From Nitrospinota bacterium (lineage in GTDB: Bacteria > Tectomicrobia > Entotheonellia > J063), in assembly GCA_003696125.1 (NCBI GenBank), contig RFHZ01000934.1, positions 1 through 5,046 on the forward strand: a DNA stretch of 5,046 bases, in the 5' to 3' direction. Shown here one piece after another: positions 1-4,960 of the stretch. Position 1 is the stretch's first letter. Each line of letters begins with the position of its first letter. A model generated the notes under the pieces. The model had not been told where the DNA came from and made no database searches. It worked only from the letters and a program-made list of their open reading frames with translations. A program made the translations under genes and the position numbers.

Positions 1-549
1 GACCTGCAGTATCATCTGGTGCTTTTCTCTCTCTGCCATCTCCTCTTCTTTCTGTTGGCCGTCGGTACCGCGCTCTTTGCTCCCCTCATGCTGCGCTTAC
101 ACGGTGACGAGGCCTACTTCGCCGAGATGGCTCGGGCAGCCGAGCAGCTCCTGTATCTCCATACCCACTTCTGGCCTGTGGCCCTGATTGCCGCTCTGGT
201 GATCTGCCTGCATACGATTGCCATCTCCCATAAGGTCGCTGGCCCCCTGTACCGGTTGCGCCAGTTCCTTCAGGCCATGCAACAGGGGCACCTTCCCCCT
301 CCTCTCCGCCTTCGGCATGGCGACTACCTGCATAAAGACATCGAAGTCATCAACGAGATGGTCTCTATCCTCCGTACCAAGATGGCAGAGATCCAGGCCG
401 AACAGGAAGAGCTGAACAAGGCGATAGTCGAGCTGCAGGCGGTGGTGAAGCAGGCATCGCGAGAGGAGATCATCACGCACATGGCCAGAGTTGCGGAGAA
501 AGGGGAACGACTTGCCGAAAAGTTGTCCTATTTCCAGATCGATACGTGA
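1..549 (+). CDS. HAMP-domain, coiled-coil inner-membrane protein (5' end outside the window)
   Basis: The reading frame is open from base 1 (the first codons read DLQYHL), so the gene almost certainly begins upstream. The GTG at 19 is internal and would cut into the first membrane segment. The visible 182 residues contain a hydrophobic helix at about 8-31, a short acidic extracytoplasmic loop, a second helix at about 57-76, then a HAMP linker opening with SHKVAGPLYRLRQF and continuing to about residue 131. A charged alpha-helical tail rich in Glu, Lys and Gln follows to the end, with coiled-coil character. This is the membrane-plus-HAMP half of a chemoreceptor or sensor kinase, but no kinase, cyclase or methyl-accepting signalling domain follows; the protein simply stops. 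Such short HAMP proteins probably relay a conformational signal to a partner (inference). The next gene, a pseudopilin, overlaps its last 38 nt, which suggests coupled expression and a related envelope role. The family call is firm; the function is unknown. Confidence 0.85.
   Translation, partial: DLQYHLVLFSLCHLLFFLLAVGTALFAPLMLRLHGDEAYFAEMARAAEQLLYLHTHFWPVALIAALVICLHTIAISHKVAGPLYRLRQFLQAMQQGHLPPPLRLRHGDYLHKDIEVINEMVSILRTKMAEIQAEQEELNKAIVELQAVVKQASREEIITHMARVAEKGERLAEKLSYFQIDT
499..514 (+). promoter_or_regulatory. Ribosome binding site deciding the pseudopilin start (TTG 512)
   Basis: The purine run AAAGGGGA at 499-506 lies 5 nt before a TTG at 512-514, inside the end of the HAMP gene. The earlier in-frame TTG at 491 has no comparable site. 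No ATG or GTG is available in this frame before the mature pilin sequence. Choosing 512 gives a 17-residue leader ending in Gly-Gly, within the usual range for prepilins. Confidence 0.55.
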
Positions 550-988
550 ACGGAACGGGGGCTATACCCTGATCGAACTCTCCATTGTCATGACCGTCAT
601 GGGCATCCTGGTCGGCATAGCCATTCCCCTCTACATCACCCATGTACGCAAGGCCCAGATCGTCCGGGCCATGAGCGAAATCAGGCAGATAGCAACCGCC
701 ATCGCCGCCTATCAGGCCGAATATGATGCCCTCCCTTCCTCCTTGGAGGAGGTCGAATACGGGGATGCGCGTGATCCCTGGGGCAACCCGTACCAGTATG
801 TCAACCTGGGAGACATGGCCAGCACCCCGAGAAAAGACTCTGCTGCCGCCCCCCTCAATACCGATTATGACCTGTACAGCAAGGGACGAGACGGCAAAAC
901 CCAACCATCCATCACGGCGCAGGAAAGCCGGGATGATATCATCCGGGCCCGCAACGGCTCCTACTTCGGTCTGGCCGCTTCCTACTGA
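512..988 (+). CDS. GspG-like type II pseudopilin / prepilin-type N-methylation protein
   Basis: A 158-residue prepilin with a basic 17-residue leader ending in Gly-Gly. The prepilin peptidase site follows directly: mature Tyr1, then TLIEL with the essential Glu5, and a hydrophobic helix to about mature residue 24. Mature Tyr1 replaces the commoner Phe. The soluble part has GspG hallmarks: DPWGNPYQY at mature 71-79, DYDLYSKGRDG at 101-111 and an ESRDDIIRARNG segment at about 121-132. The Asp-rich loops match the region where GspG pseudopilins bind calcium. The mature length of 141 residues is normal for GspG. It would be inserted in the inner membrane, trimmed by a PilD-type peptidase and assembled into a pseudopilus or pilus. 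No other secretion or pilus gene is in view, so it may be an orphan or belong with genes upstream. The gene starts inside the HAMP gene, so translational coupling is likely. TTG 491 is a less likely alternative start. Confidence 0.88.
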   Translation: MPKSCPISRSIRERNGGYTLIELSIVMTVMGILVGIAIPLYITHVRKAQIVRAMSEIRQIATAIAAYQAEYDALPSSLEEVEYGDARDPWGNPYQYVNLGDMASTPRKDSAAAPLNTDYDLYSKGRDGKTQPSITAQESRDDIIRARNGSYFGLAASY

Positions 989-1076
989 TCCCCCTCCTCC
1001 GGCTCCTGGATCCCCAAAAGCTTTCCACCCCTTCTCTTCCCGAGCCTCCCAGGGGGCCACCCCTCACCCTCCCCTC
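989..1076 (+). promoter_or_regulatory. C-rich, G-poor stretch after the pseudopilin gene; possible Rho-utilisation region
   Basis: Counting by hand, these 88 bases hold about 48 C and only 12 G on the plus strand. Such C-over-G bubbles are typical of Rho loading regions. There is one small hairpin (AGGGG at 1051-1055 with CCCCT at 1060-1064) but no T-run after it, so it is not an intrinsic terminator. Rho-dependent termination of the HAMP/pseudopilin unit here is inference from composition alone. Confidence 0.3.
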
Positions 1077-1087
1077 AAAAAAGAGTG

Positions 1088-1116
1088 TTGCACAACAGGA
1101 TGGAGGCTGATAGACT
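1088..1116 (+). promoter_or_regulatory. Weak sigma-70-type promoter candidate for the DJ-1/PfpI gene
   Basis: TTGCAC at 1088-1093 and TAGACT at 1111-1116 are separated by exactly 17 nt and lie about 80 nt before the start codon, in an otherwise non-coding gap. The boxes match the consensus only at 3 and 4 of 6 positions, so the optimal spacing is the main argument. The rest of the gap to 1193 shows only the ribosome binding site AAAGGAG at 1181-1187. Confidence 0.3.
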
Positions 1117-1193
1117 AATAAGCACCTCGGCAAGAGAAAATGCGTTGGCAAAAGAAAAGGACGAGTATATTCAGGGCTAGAAAGGAGTGAACG

Positions 1194-1715
1194 ATGAAAC
1201 TGCAGGGGAAGAAGATCGCCATTTTAGCCGAGAACATGTATCAGGAGATGGAGCTCTGGTACCCGTACTACCGGATGAAGGAAGAAGGGGCAGAGGTGGT
1301 CGTGGTAGGTACAGGAACGGCAGATACCTACACCAGTAAGAGCGGTTACCCGGTCAAAGTCGATGCCACGGCCGATCAGGTCAAGGCCGAGGACTTCAAC
1401 GCCATCATCATCCCTGGTGGATATGCTCCAGACCTGATGCGCCGCTGCAAGGCGATGGTCAACCTGGTGGCTGACGCCTATAAGCAGGGGAAGATTGTTG
1501 CCGCCATCTGCCATGCCGGATGGATGGTCGCCTCTGCCGGTATTGCCAAAGGGAAGACCCTGACCTGCTTCCACTCGATCAAGGACGACCTGGTCAATGC
1601 CGGCGCCGAGTATGTGGATGAAGAGGTGGTGATCGACGGCAATCTGGTAACCTCCCGGGTTCCTAACGATCTGCCCGCCTTTTGTCGAGCCATCATCAGT
1701 CTGCTGACCAAATAG
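1194..1715 (+). CDS. DJ-1/PfpI-family protein (class I glutamine amidotransferase-like; deglycase or protease-type)
   Basis: A complete 173-residue protein with ATG 6 nt after a strong AAAGGAG site; the length is typical for stand-alone PfpI proteins. It shows the flavodoxin-like fold pattern: GKKIAILAENM at the N-terminus, IIIPGGYAPD at 71-80, and the nucleophile elbow AAICHAGW with Cys106 followed by His107. IKDDLVNAGAEYVDEEVV and VTSRVPNDLPAF near the end are also PfpI signatures. The conserved acidic partner appears to be Glu20 in QEMELWYP. By manual comparison with Pyrococcus PfpI, the Glu of its NEFED motif falls on Gln17 here. Members of this family are cytoplasmic oligomers variously described as intracellular proteases, chaperones or protein/methylglyoxal deglycases, usually linked to stress. 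Which activity applies cannot be read from sequence. It appears to be a single-gene transcription unit, bounded by a C-rich gap upstream and a palindromic repeat 2 nt or less after its stop. Confidence 0.92.
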   Translation: MKLQGKKIAILAENMYQEMELWYPYYRMKEEGAEVVVVGTGTADTYTSKSGYPVKVDATADQVKAEDFNAIIIPGGYAPDLMRRCKAMVNLVADAYKQGKIVAAICHAGWMVASAGIAKGKTLTCFHSIKDDLVNAGAEYVDEEVVIDGNLVTSRVPNDLPAFCRAIISLLTK

Positions 1716-1861
1716 TAGAGCCTCCCCCTCTATCCTGGGAGGGGGAGACGCTTCCCCTGCTGGCGACAGGAGAAGGAGTGGTCGCAAGGGGAAGCGCTAA
1801 CCGTACCAGCCGAGGAGGGGCTCTCCATCTATACCGCTGGAGGGGAGAGGGGGAGGCTCTA
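1716..1861 (+). repeat. 146-bp palindromic element with 16-bp perfect terminal inverted repeats (MITE-like)
   Basis: The left end TAGAGCCTCCCCCTCT (1716-1731) is the exact reverse complement of the right end (1846-1861). Nested pairs lie inside: CGCTTCCCCT at 1749-1758 with AGGGGAAGCG at 1787-1796; GCGAC at 1763-1767 with GTCGC at 1781-1785; and CTCTCC at 1821-1826 with GGAGAG at 1844-1849. The left arm can also fold locally, CTCCCCCTC (1722-1730) with GAGGGGGAG (1739-1747). If the arms are read as GAGCC...GGCTC, both ends are flanked by TA, as expected for insertion by an IS630/mariner-type transposase. The element begins directly after the PfpI-family stop codon and carries no gene. It may act as a bidirectional folding or termination barrier, but lacks the T-run of an intrinsic terminator. 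The inverted repeats are seen directly; the mobile origin is inferred. Confidence 0.7.
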
Positions 1862-1871
1862 GATCAGGCCT

Positions 1872-1886
1872 TTCCTCGAAGAGGAA
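1872..1886 (+). other. Small hairpin in the leader of the CBS-ACT gene
   Basis: TTCCTC (1872-1877) pairs with GAGGAA (1881-1886) around a GAA loop, about 45 nt before the start codon at 1932. No T-run follows, so it is not a terminator. It could be a minor leader structure or chance in a purine/pyrimidine-biased sequence. Confidence 0.25.
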
Positions 1887-1931
1887 GCGGTGTCCAGAAG
1901 GGATAGGAATCTAAGATAAGGAGAGCTTTCC

Positions 1932-2576
1932 ATGATCGTGGGGCAAAAGATGTTCAAGAACGTGGTGACGATTGACAGGAGAGAAAAGGTAGTTACCGCC
2001 TTTGAACAGATGCGGAAGCACCGTATCCGTCATCTCCCGGTTATGGATGGAGAGCGCCTGGTCGGTATCATCTCGGATCGGGATATCAAGCTGGCCTTGA
2101 TTCCAGAAACCTCTCCCCGCACCGGTGAGCGCTTCTACTACCTCCTGGAGACAACGACGATCGAAGAGATCATGACCACCAGCCCGATCACGGTAACCCC
2201 ACAGACACCGCTGGAAGAAGCGGCAAAGCTCATCTATCGTTACAAGATCGGCAGTCTTCCCGTCGTCGAAGAGGGAAAGCTGGTCGGGATCATTACGGAG
2301 ACCGATATCCTGGAGGTCTTTATCGAAATGATGGGCTTCATCAAGGCCAGCTCTCGCCTGGATGTCATCCTGGGAGAAAAACCGGAAGCCTTTGAAGAGG
2401 TGAGCAAGATTATTCAACAGGCCGGCGGGAAGATCATCAGCGTGGGGATCTCTCCTTATAGTAAAGAGGTGGCCAATCGTATCTATCATTTCCGCTTGGA
2501 GCCGATCGATCTGGAACCGGTTACCGCCAGGATCCAGGAAGCCGGTTACAAGGTGCTGGCGAGTTATACCACCTGA
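1932..2576 (+). CDS. AcuB-type protein: two CBS domains plus C-terminal ACT-like domain
   Basis: A 214-residue soluble protein; ATG lies 7 nt after AAGGAGA (1918-1924). CBS domain 1 covers about residues 1-57, with RHLPVMDGERLVGIISDRDI at its core. CBS domain 2 covers about 78-132, starting IMTTSPITV and ending GSLPVVEEGKLVGIITETDI. The Asp in each SDRD/TETD motif is where CBS pairs usually contact the ribose of an adenine nucleotide. From about 141 to the end, LDVILGEKPEAFEEVSKIIQ and the GGKIISVGISPY strand fit an ACT-like ligand-binding domain. This CBS-CBS-ACT order and length are those of AcuB, named for acetoin utilisation in Bacillus but widespread elsewhere without acetoin genes. The likely role is a cytoplasmic sensor of adenylate charge and possibly an amino acid or other small ligand (inference). 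It is followed 96 nt later by a universal stress protein gene, another nucleotide-binding family, so the two may be co-transcribed. Confidence 0.92.
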   Translation: MIVGQKMFKNVVTIDRREKVVTAFEQMRKHRIRHLPVMDGERLVGIISDRDIKLALIPETSPRTGERFYYLLETTTIEEIMTTSPITVTPQTPLEEAAKLIYRYKIGSLPVVEEGKLVGIITETDILEVFIEMMGFIKASSRLDVILGEKPEAFEEVSKIIQQAGGKIISVGISPYSKEVANRIYHFRLEPIDLEPVTARIQEAGYKVLASYTT

Positions 2577-2672
2577 ACGCCTGCCGCAGACTGGAGAGAC
2601 GACTGTGTTGCGCGTATGGTGCCGCAGAGTGTCGCTGCTGAGGAGACAGAGAACGATCCGGTGAGCAGAAAG

Positions 2673-3125
2673 ATGAGTGAAATCAAAACCATTCTGGTAC
2701 CTGTCGACTTCTCCGCCAACACAACCCGGGTCCTCTCTTATGCCCTTACCCTGGCCCGGGATCTGGGAGCCATGCTCCATGTTCTACACGTTGTCCACGA
2801 TCTCCGCGCCTATACCGGCGTCTACATCACCGATGTCCCCCTCGACACCCTACAGAAGAGCATGGAAGAGGAAGCCAGGGCGCAGATGGAGAAGCTGCAA
2901 CAGCGCTATCTGTCCGACTTCCCCTCTCATGTGACCAGGGTGCTGACCGGTAGCCCTTTTCTGGAGATCATCCGCTATGCCAAGGAGATCCAGGCCGATA
3001 TGATCGTAATAGGAGCCCATGGGGCTCCCAAACCGGAACATGCCCTCTTTGGCAGCACGGTAGACCGCGTGGTGAAAACGGCTCCCTGTCCGGTTACCGT
3101 GGTGCGAGGAGAAAGAGAAGCGTAG
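2673..3125 (+). CDS. Universal stress protein (UspA family), ATP-binding type
   Basis: A 150-residue single Usp domain beginning MSEIKTILVPVDFSANT. The first strand, the DFS motif and the helix ALTLARDLGA followed by LHVLHVV are standard for UspA. The nucleotide-binding signature GX2GX9G(S/T) is intact: Gly114, Gly117, Gly127 and Ser128, in IGAHG...FGST, followed by CPVTVVR at the C-terminus. This places it with the ATP-binding (MJ0577-like) rather than the non-binding branch. I chose ATG 2673 because GGTGAG (2660-2665) lies 7 nt upstream and the domain begins at once. An in-frame ATG at 2616 would add 19 polar, unconserved residues and has no well-placed ribosome site. The protein is cytoplasmic, probably dimeric, and typically induced by starvation or stress. 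It sits between the CBS-ACT gene and the molybdopterin synthase gene (46 nt downstream), plausibly in one transcript. Confidence 0.93.
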   Translation: MSEIKTILVPVDFSANTTRVLSYALTLARDLGAMLHVLHVVHDLRAYTGVYITDVPLDTLQKSMEEEARAQMEKLQQRYLSDFPSHVTRVLTGSPFLEIIRYAKEIQADMIVIGAHGAPKPEHALFGSTVDRVVKTAPCPVTVVRGEREA

Positions 3126-3171
3126 CAGGTACCCGCTGTCGGGCAGCCCAGCAGGGAAAGGATGGGTTCTG

Positions 3172-3840
3172 ATGAAAGTTCGCGCCAAATTCTTTGCCGC
3201 CTTACAAGAGATCACCGGCCAGAAGGAGATCGATCTGGAGGTTCCCTCAGGAAGCACCCCTGTTGATCTCTTCAACACCCTGTGCCAGCGCTACCCCCAG
3301 ATGGAACGGTTTCGTGATTCCCTCCTCTTCTCGATCAACCTGGAGTTTGTTTCTCCGCAGGACCGCCTCGCCGAGGGAGACGAGATCGCCTTTATTCCCC
3401 CGGTAAGTGGAGGAGCAGGGATGGAAAGCACGCCGAAGAAACGGTTCCTGATCACAGAAGACCCGTTGCCCGTAGAAACGCTAGTCGATGAGGTCCGCAC
3501 CGATGCCTCGGGAGCGGTGGTGACCTTTGTGGGGGTGGTGCGAAACTCCTTCCAGGGGAAACCGGTCCATCATCTCCAGTACGAAGCGTACAAGGAGATG
3601 GCCGAAAAGAAACTGGAACAGATCGGGACAGAGGTGCGGGAGAAGTGGCCTGTAGAGGACATGGCCATCTTCCACCGCGTGGGGAAACTCGACATCGGGG
3701 AGCGCAGCGTGGTCATCGTGGTCGCGGCTCCCCATCGACGAGAAGCCTTTGCCGCCTGCGAGTACGCCATTGATCGACTCAAAGAGATCGTGCCGATCTG
3801 GAAAAAGGAGTTCTGGGCCGGAGGAGCCGACTGGCGCTAA
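3172..3840 (+). CDS. moaX: Fused molybdopterin synthase: MoaD (small subunit) joined to MoaE (large subunit)
   Basis: One 222-residue frame carries both halves of molybdopterin synthase, which converts cyclic pyranopterin monophosphate to molybdopterin in molybdenum cofactor synthesis. Residues 1-81 are a complete MoaD ubiquitin-like domain ending IPPVSGG; the Gly80-Gly81 end normally must be free to carry the thiocarboxylate sulfur. Two residues (Ala-Gly) later, Met84 opens MoaE. MoaE features are present: GVVRN (Arg124, matching Arg39 of E. coli MoaE), HRVGKLDIGE, APHRREAF (His188-Arg189), and LKEIVPIWKKE with Lys204 and Lys211, the counterparts of catalytic Lys119 and Lys126. The MoaE part is 139 residues, slightly short at its C-terminus. 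Comparable MoaX fusions occur in mycobacteria, where the chain is cut after Gly-Gly. AAAGGA at 3157-3162 is a plausible ribosome site, 9 nt from the ATG. The gene ends tail to tail with the decarboxylase operon, stops overlapping by 4 nt. Confidence 0.95.
   Translation: MKVRAKFFAALQEITGQKEIDLEVPSGSTPVDLFNTLCQRYPQMERFRDSLLFSINLEFVSPQDRLAEGDEIAFIPPVSGGAGMESTPKKRFLITEDPLPVETLVDEVRTDASGAVVTFVGVVRNSFQGKPVHHLQYEAYKEMAEKKLEQIGTEVREKWPVEDMAIFHRVGKLDIGERSVVIVVAAPHRREAFAACEYAIDRLKEIVPIWKKEFWAGGADWR
3409..3423 (+). promoter_or_regulatory. Internal Shine-Dalgarno and ATG at the MoaD/MoaE junction
   Basis: The codons for Gly80-Gly81 read GGAGGA and, with the next base, form GGAGGAG (3409-3415). This strong Shine-Dalgarno site is 5 nt from the in-frame ATG at 3421-3423, which is exactly where the MoaE domain starts. 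Free MoaE of 139 residues could therefore be made by internal initiation in addition to the fusion. There is no stop codon after Gly81, so free MoaD would still require proteolysis. The site is seen directly; its use is inferred. Confidence 0.5.
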
Positions 3841-4403
3841 GACCTGGAACCGGTCACCACCTCCATCAGCCGCCTCTTGTTCAGTACCGGCTCCACCGGC
3901 GGGATGGGACTGGTGTGCCGTTCAACAACCTTGGCCAGGATGAACCAGGGGCCATCCTGAGCAAGAGCCTGCTGTACATAGCGCTCAAACTCCGCCTCAC
4001 TCCGGGCCTGAACCGCCTGGGAAATTCCTGCTCCCTGCGCTATGCGGACCAGGTCGGTCCCATGTGCCGTATGGGTAGGCTGTCCTCCCGTCTCTGCCCA
4101 CTGCTCGTTGTCCCAGACGATATGAATCAGATTGGAAGGCTTTTGACGGGCAATGGTCGCCAAAACCCCTAAGTTCATCAACAGAGAACCATCCCCATCC
4201 AGGACAATGACCTTGCGCGGGGCCACCGCCAGGGCAAGCCCCAACCCGATGGAGGAGGCCTGGCCCATGGCCCCCCAGGTGTAAAAGTTCTCTGGCCGGT
4301 CCCGCACCGCGTAGAGATCGTAAGTATTCTTGCCCAGGTTGGTGACCACGAGCTCGTCGGAAAGCTGATCGATCAGTAAGCGGGTAAGTGTTAGCCTATC
4401 CAC
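3837..4403 (-). CDS. Thiamine-diphosphate-binding decarboxylase, beta subunit (ComE / phosphonopyruvate decarboxylase C-terminal half-like)
   Basis: A 188-residue pyrophosphate-binding domain of a thiamine-diphosphate enzyme. NFYTWGAMGQASSIGLGLAL (40-59) is the characteristic early motif. The cofactor and Mg-binding motif follows as LDGDGS (68-73), then IVWDNEQWAETGGQ with Asp98-Asn99 (the usual NN pair reads DN) and TGGQ at 105-108. Together with the upstream gene it makes the two-chain version of enzymes that are single chains in phosphonopyruvate decarboxylase and two chains in sulfopyruvate decarboxylase (ComDE). The predicted reaction is non-oxidative decarboxylation of a 3-substituted pyruvate to an aldehyde; the substrate is not determined. 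I chose GTG 4403: GGAGG lies 5 nt before it and the conserved domain starts there. A TTG at 4442 would add 13 Pro/Ser-rich residues. It overlaps the alpha gene by 8 nt, so translation is probably coupled. Its stop overlaps that of the convergent molybdopterin synthase gene. Confidence 0.88.
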   Translation of the reverse strand: MDRLTLTRLLIDQLSDELVVTNLGKNTYDLYAVRDRPENFYTWGAMGQASSIGLGLALAVAPRKVIVLDGDGSLLMNLGVLATIARQKPSNLIHIVWDNEQWAETGGQPTHTAHGTDLVRIAQGAGISQAVQARSEAEFERYVQQALAQDGPWFILAKVVERHTSPIPPVEPVLNKRRLMEVVTGSRS

Positions 4404-4899
4404 GTTTTCCTCCGGTAAGTAAGGTGGAGAGGATGAGGGCAACCGGGAGCCGGGTAGAATAGGCGGAAAAGATCGCTCCCTGTACCCTCTTTCTTATCTC
4501 TTCCTCTCGCTGTAAAGTGAAATGCAGAATACCCAGCGCATCAAAAATCGGGCGAACCGCCCGTCCCATGGGTACCTGACAGATATTGAATTCCTCTAAC
4601 TCCCCCCGCTGGCTGACCAGGATGAGCAGCGGGATCTGATGAGGCACGTTGAGCGAGGCCAGGGTATTCACGCTGTTGCCCAGCCCACTCGACTGGAGCA
4701 GCATGGCCCCTCGTTTCCCTCCCAGATAGGCCCCGGATATCACCCCGATCCCTTCCTCTTCCCGCGCCGTAGGGATCAAACGGAAAAACGGATCCTTCTC
4801 CATCCGCTCCAGCACATGCTGCAGAACCGCATCCGGGACATAAGCGATGTATTCGATCCCCCCTGCCTTCAACTCCTCGACGATGGCTTCTGCCCACAT
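4396..4899 (-). CDS. Thiamine-diphosphate-dependent decarboxylase, alpha subunit (ComD / sulfopyruvate decarboxylase alpha-like)
   Basis: A 167-residue pyrimidine-binding domain, the partner of the following gene. The segment PTAREEEGIGVISGAYLGGK (43-62) contains the Glu-rich stretch that supplies the catalytic glutamate contacting the thiamine aminopyrimidine. QSSGLGNSVNTLASLN (69-84) and SQRGELEEFNICQVPMGRA (96-114) are highly characteristic of the sulfopyruvate/phosphonopyruvate decarboxylase branch. In methanogens ComD-ComE makes sulfoacetaldehyde for coenzyme M. In bacteria such pairs are often named by similarity only, and nearby genes here give no sulfonate or phosphonate context (no PEP mutase or phosphosulfolactate synthase in view). 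Two adjacent ATGs, 4902 and 4899, are possible; GGAG at 4909-4906 is 6 nt from the second and only 3 from the first, so 4899 is preferred. It is the first gene of a two-gene minus-strand operon. A phosphonopyruvate, sulfopyruvate or unrelated 2-oxo acid substrate all remain possible. Confidence 0.88.
   Translation of the reverse strand: MWAEAIVEELKAGGIEYIAYVPDAVLQHVLERMEKDPFFRLIPTAREEEGIGVISGAYLGGKRGAMLLQSSGLGNSVNTLASLNVPHQIPLLILVSQRGELEEFNICQVPMGRAVRPIFDALGILHFTLQREEEIRKRVQGAIFSAYSTRLPVALILSTLLTGGKRG
4404..4413 (-). promoter_or_regulatory. Ribosome binding site fixing the GTG start of the beta subunit
   Basis: On the minus strand GGAGG (4413-4409) followed by AAAAC leads directly into GTG at 4403. 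The same GAGGAAAAC string recurs just before the alpha gene (4918-4910). This strong site, placed within the end of the alpha gene, is the reason for preferring GTG 4403 over TTG 4442. Confidence 0.7.
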
Positions 4900-4960
4900 C
4901 ATAGACTCCGTTTTCCTCTTCTCTCTGTTGGCGTCTTCCGATCCCTTCTCTCCCCTATGA

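Noticed and set aside
473-1060. 195-codon minus-strand frame opposite the pseudopilin gene
   Set aside because: It is Gly-rich antisense shadow of a gene with unmistakable prepilin and GspG motifs.
1051-1064. Hairpin AGGGG/CCCCT as an intrinsic terminator for the pseudopilin gene
   Set aside because: The stem is only 5 bp and no T-run follows.
1682-1906. 74-codon plus-strand frame across the PfpI gene end and the palindromic element
   Set aside because: It lies mostly within inverted repeats, its composition is dictated by G-rich runs, and it overlaps a well-supported gene.
2616-2672. N-terminal extension of the universal stress protein from ATG 2616
   Set aside because: The added 19 residues are polar and unlike any Usp domain start, and no well-spaced ribosome site precedes 2616. 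ATG 2673 has a site at the right distance and starts directly at the conserved domain.
1911-2780. 289-codon minus-strand frame opposite the CBS-ACT gene
   Set aside because: It is long but antisense to a clear CBS-CBS-ACT protein with a strong ribosome site; its product shows no recognisable domain and is rich in His, Arg and Asp, as antisense frames of G+C-rich genes tend to be.
3403-3423. Programmed frameshift to release MoaD after Gly-Gly
   Set aside because: I read the -1 and +1 frames just after the Gly-Gly codons and saw no stop close by, and there is no slippery heptamer.
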